Origin: an uncultured Spirochaetota bacterium
GTDB lineage: Bacteria > Spirochaetota > Spirochaetia > Treponematales > Rectinemataceae
NCBI GenBank assembly: GCA_903821875.1
Contig: CAIJMU010000115.1
Span: forward strand, 1 to 64,000
DNA: 64,000 nt
Direction of reading: 5' to 3'
The notes below the pieces were generated by a model. That model had not been told where the DNA came from. It was given only the letters and a program-made list of their open reading frames with translations, and ran no database searches. A program made the translations under genes and the position numbers. This document shows, in pieces, positions 61,108 to 64,000 of the stretch (positions within the stretch are counted from its first letter, which is position 1; the number at the start of each line of letters is the position of its first letter).

Positions 61108-62321
61108 TCATGGCAGCTTGCCGAGCAGGAATTCCCTGAGTCCACGATGACGCACGCCGCGTTCGTCTGCCCTGATCGGGTCGAGGCTCACGACGAACTT
61201 GGGATGATTGTCGTCTATCCGGTAGAGATTACCGAACTCGCGAAGGCGGGTCTCCTCGGAGGCGACGCTCATCGCTACTTGCACATAGATCATCTGGTCT
61301 GCCCGAGTGCCCACGAAGTCAATCTCCCGGTCGCCCAGCACGCCGACACAGACAGTCCAGCCATCCTGAACAAGCTTGAGATAGACAGCATTCTCAACGA
61401 TTTTCCCGAGGTCTGCCTGCTTGAATCCACGGAGGGCGCTACGCAGGCCGAGATCCTCGAAGTAGAGCTTCTCGCCGATCTCGAAGAGCCGCCTGCCCTT
61501 GATGTCGTATCGCGGGCAACGATGCACGAGGAATGCGGCTTCGAGGTGGGAAAGGTAATCAATGACAATCTGAGGCGATACAGACAGGTTTTGGGACTTG
61601 AGGTATTCAGAAATCCGCTTCGCGGAAAGCAGGGTCCCCACGGAATCAGCGCAATACCTGACGAGGTTGCGCAGAAAGACAGTATTGCGCACTCCGAAGC
61701 GCTCTACGACATCGCGCAGCACGACGGTATCGACGATGGCATCGAGGTATTCGATTAGGACCCCATCCTCGAAGGGAAGTCGGGCGAGATAGGGCAAGCC
61801 ACCGTAGCGCAGATAGCGCGAAAGACTCTCGTCGGAATCCGCCAGGCCGTGAAAGTAGAGGAACTCTGCGTAGGACAGGGAATGGATGTTGAAGGTTATG
61901 GCGCGGCCGGCAAACAGGGTCGCTAGTTCACCGGACAGGAGCCGGGCATTGCTCCCCGTCACATAGAGATCGTAGCGCCTTTCTGCTGCAAGGCTACGCA
62001 GGGCTGGGGCAAAATCCCCAATCTCCTGGACTTCATCGATAAGCACGAGGCTCCGGTGATCGCTGGGGCAATCGAGGGCATGAACCCGCTTGATAAGATC
62101 CGCCCCCGTCCGGACTTCGCTCCAGTCATCCCTTCCTTGTCGATAAAAAGCACCTGGCGATCAGGATATCTTGAACGCCACTCTGCCTCGACCAGGTGAA
62201 GCAGCCCACTCTTGCCAACCCGCCTTTGTCCGAGGAAGACCTTGATCAGGTCTCCATCGGAGAAGGCCTTGATTCGCTCGATGTAGCTTGGGCGAGATAG
62301 CCAGAGTGCACTGCTCATCAT
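61108..62321 (-). pseudogene. DUF4143/AAA_14 ATPase gene with a single frameshift
   Basis: The first frame from an ATG at 62321 has FLGQRRVGKSGLLHL (Walker A) and QVLFIDKE. The second frame carries SEVRTGADLIKRVHAL, SLVLIDEVQEIGDFAPALRS (Walker B), YDLYVTGSNARLLSGELATL and the DUF4143 C-terminal region (VENAVYLKLVQDGWTV). The two are joined if one base is restored between about 62127 and 62137. Everything else looks intact, so this may be a recent inactivation or a sequencing error. Such ATPases are accessory genes, often linked with toxin-antitoxin-like loci. Confidence 0.85.
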
Positions 62322-62415
62322 TCAATCATACATGAAGGATCTTATATTTCAAGCCTTTTCTTCAAACGTATGGTGAACTCTTGAGGAGGGGGCTTACGCC
62401 AACTGCGGCGACCAG

Positions 62416-62690
62416 CTACTTCACTTCCGAGGAGCGTCGGTCCATGGTCCTGATAGCTCCGCAGAAGGCCGCGTGCCGCTCAGGAAAGACCCTGATGGTA
62501 TAGGCAGCGTAGGGGAAAACCTGGAATACCCTTTCTGGATCGAGATCTCGATCGTACAAATGACGGAAAAGCTGGCGGAAGGCCCGGAGTTCCTGAAAGG
62601 CGATCCTGTCTACCAGGAACGTTTGCCATTCGTCGGCAGGCAGGCCGTTCTCGAAAAACGTGCTGATGCGCAGGAAATAGGCTACTAGGT
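62416..62690 (-). pseudogene. HepT-like (HEPN) toxin remnant
   Basis: The frame ending at the TAG 62418-62416 reads LVAYFLRISTFFENGLPADE, then WQTFLVDRIAFQELRAFRQL and FRHLYDRDLDPERV. The FRHLYD element and its surroundings match HepT-like proteins that follow MNT nucleotidyltransferases. Compared with full-length members it lacks the N-terminal part, has no credible start codon, and seems to miss roughly 15-20 residues before ELRAFR. It overlaps the end of the nucleotidyltransferase gene. Confidence 0.6.
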
Positions 62691-62999
62691 TCCATACAAC
62701 ACGACCCCCTCACGCTCTATGTTCTCCCTCATGCGCACAGAAAGCCATTCCAACTGGACGAGATCGATGCGGAAACCATCAGAGGTGACTTCCGGCTCCA
62801 GGAGCGCAAGGGAAGGAGCCCCTTCCAGGGCAAGATCGATGTCAAAGTACTCGTGCCTCGGGTTTTGACGCGCTACCGATCCAAAGAGGATGATGCGGGA
62901 AACCCGCGGTTCCAAGGCCCTGATCTTGCCCCTTAGCCGCTCGGCTTCCTGTCGGGCGAGAGCGAGGCGCGATTGCCGCAGGGTTCGGCGAGTTGCCAT
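62685..62999 (-). CDS. MNT-type minimal nucleotidyltransferase (antitoxin-like)
   Basis: 104 residues, ATG at 62999. The nucleotidyltransferase motif is complete: LFGSVARQNPRHEYFDIDLA gives GSxxR plus DxD, with a later acidic strand in FRIDLVQLEW. MntA-type proteins AMPylate and silence HEPN (HepT) toxins. Here the HepT-like partner downstream looks decayed, so the gene may be an orphan antitoxin or on its way out. Annotation as a plain 'nucleotidyltransferase domain protein' is the safe alternative. Confidence 0.82.
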   Translation of the reverse strand: MATRRTLRQSRLALARQEAERLRGKIRALEPRVSRIILFGSVARQNPRHEYFDIDLALEGAPSLALLEPEVTSDGFRIDLVQLEWLSVRMRENIEREGVVLYGT

Positions 63000-63122
63000 G
63001 CGTCCCAGTCAAAGTCCATAGGTCTAGAATAGTGCGTTGTTCTGCGGAGGGGTAGTTGGGGGGCAAGCATGCGAGGGACTGGTGGGGTTGGACCGTTAGG
63101 ACTCGCCCCTGTCAGGCGCATG

Positions 63123-63166
63123 AAAAGAAAAGCCCCGCGGGCTTCGCGATCCGAGGATCGCGGGCT
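63123..63166 (-). terminator. G+C hairpin with T-rich tail after the right-edge gene
   Basis: On the minus strand a GCGATCC/GGATCGC hairpin (63161-63146) is followed by AGCCCGCGGGGCT, which can fold on itself, and then TTTTCTTTT (63131-63123). It lies about 50 bases beyond the stop codon of the right-edge gene. Confidence 0.75.
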
Positions 63167-63215
63167 CGCTGGGCTGTAGTTACTGATTGAAACTACGACG
63201 GAAACCGGTTCTAGC

Positions 63216-64000
63216 TTACTGCTCGGTGACCGTCACAACTGCAATATTGGTCGAGGAATATGTACCAGAGAAGTCAACGACAATGGTGTAGATCTTGCCA
63301 GTGGTAGCGGTGAAGGAGAAATTGCCGCCGCTGTCAGCGAGGGTGACGCCGGTTGTGGTGGCTGCACCGGCGCTATAGCCAACCAGGTTGTTCCAACCCG
63401 AGGCGGCAGCGGTGGCATACTTGAATTCCTGCTTCCCAGTGGCATTGGCAGTGAAGGTAAGGGTTGCCTTGCCGGAAGCGAGCGTAACCTTGGCGCGGCC
63501 GGTGTCCGCCTCGGACCAGGCAGTCATGCCTGTGGCTCCAGCGAGCGAACCGACGACATAGATGTCAGTTGGAGCGGTAAAGACCCAGGCTGTGGTACCA
63601 ACAGTCTTGAGGGCAATGGAAACTTTGTACTTGGTTGCAACAGTAGTAGCTGCGGCATCCAGCAGTACGCTGACTGTGTAGACAGAGTCCTTCTTGGGAA
63701 TGCTCTTGATCGTGGCGTTGTCGCTGGCCGTGGTCGAAAGGGTGTCAGCGGTCGTGCAGGCACCAGCCGTCGCGGGGGATGTGAAGGTAACACCCTTGAG
63801 GAAGCCATCGAGGGAGGAGAAGCCAAAGGCACCTGTCAGGCTCGAAGCGGTCAGATCCCACGAGACTGTCTTGGTGGCCGCAGTATAGGTTCCGGCAGTT
63901 TCGGTCCAGCCGATGGAGAACTGGTCGCCTTTGACCTTGAGGTTGCTGGCCAATACTGCCTCGGTGAGGGCGAGAACTGCGACAGAGCCTGACACGAGGG
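63216..64000 (-). CDS. C-terminal part of a secreted beta-rich protein (5' end outside window)
   Basis: About 261 codons are open to the right edge; a GTG at 63995 is unlikely to be the start. Composition is rich in Thr, Ala, Ser, Val and Gly with no Lys/Glu-rich helices, as in surface beta-sandwich proteins. Segments such as APTDIYVVGSLAGATGMTAW and GKATLTFTANATGKQEFKYA recall starch-binding or SusE-like modules, but the match is by eye. The last residues (IAVVTVTEQ) end a beta strand. A terminator follows. Confidence 0.65.
   Translation of the reverse strand, partial: LVSGSVAVLALTEAVLASNLKVKGDQFSIGWTETAGTYTAATKTVSWDLTASSLTGAFGFSSLDGFLKGVTFTSPATAGACTTADTLSTTASDNATIKSIPKKDSVYTVSVLLDAAATTVATKYKVSIALKTVGTTAWVFTAPTDIYVVGSLAGATGMTAWSEADTGRAKVTLASGKATLTFTANATGKQEFKYATAAASGWNNLVGYSAGAATTTGVTLADSGGNFSFTATTGKIYTIVVDFSGTYSSTNIAVVTVTEQ

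Overview
The window is a high-G+C (roughly 60-65% by eye) chromosomal segment from a flagellated, fermentative spirochaete, most likely a relative of Treponema/Spirochaeta. The grounds are archaeal-type PheS/PheT, the gene block flgN-flgK-flgL-fliW-csrA, a CheY of the treponemal type, a cysS-ECF sigma block of the kind I recall from Treponema pallidum, a spirochaete-type phosphofructokinase, and butyrate kinase/phosphotransbutyrylase with a ferredoxin-dependent 2-oxoacid oxidoreductase. I see no rRNA, tRNA, CRISPR array or insertion sequence.

Layout. 1-12.7 kb (minus strand): 5' part of a YifB/ComM Mg-chelatase-like ATPase, a small membrane protein, pheT, pheS, two tandem paralogous large proteins with receiver-like N-termini and a PEP-synthase/PPDK ATP-grasp domain, and glyA. 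12.9-17.5 kb (minus): the flagellar hook-filament junction and CsrA/FliW regulatory operon, with a candidate flagellar-sigma promoter. 17.5-22.7 kb: a P-loop/Asp23-like protein, a secreted TPR protein, CheY, a 29-codon basic COX24-like protein that is easy to miss, and a large spirochaete-type unknown. 22.8-27.5 kb (plus): a compact operon buk-ptb-ferredoxin-oxidoreductase alpha-beta-gamma that would turn 2-oxoacids into acyl-CoA, acyl-phosphate and ATP. 27.5-32 kb: a lower-G+C stretch with a sensor kinase and response regulator flanked by remnants of ATPase genes. 32-43 kb: an acetyltransferase, a secreted GH3 N-acetylhexosaminidase, thioredoxin reductase, a transglutaminase-like/TPR protein, phosphofructokinase, a two-receiver regulator plus a large hybrid kinase, and a PHP histidinol phosphatase. 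43-47.5 kb: a heterodimeric ABC exporter with one degenerate ATP site, and an RluA-type pseudouridine synthase. 47.5-52.6 kb (minus): a tightly coupled cysS-ECF sigma-anti-sigma-envelope operon. 52.7-60.4 kb: murB, a second copy of the kinase/regulator pair, a YjfB-like motility protein, an HI0933-like flavoprotein and a GH3 beta-glucosidase. 60.4-63.1 kb: a graveyard of broken accessory ATPases and a partly decayed MNT/HepT toxin-antitoxin-like pair. 63.2 kb to the end: the C-terminal part of a secreted beta-rich protein.

The most unusual items are the two paralogous two-component pairs, each with kinase and regulator genes placed tail-to-tail on opposite strands; the tandem receiver/ATP-grasp proteins; the sigma/anti-sigma operon ending in a TIG protein whose transglutaminase core has Ser where Cys is expected; a P-loop NTPase fused to an Asp23-like domain; and two genes whose promoters imply leaderless mRNAs.
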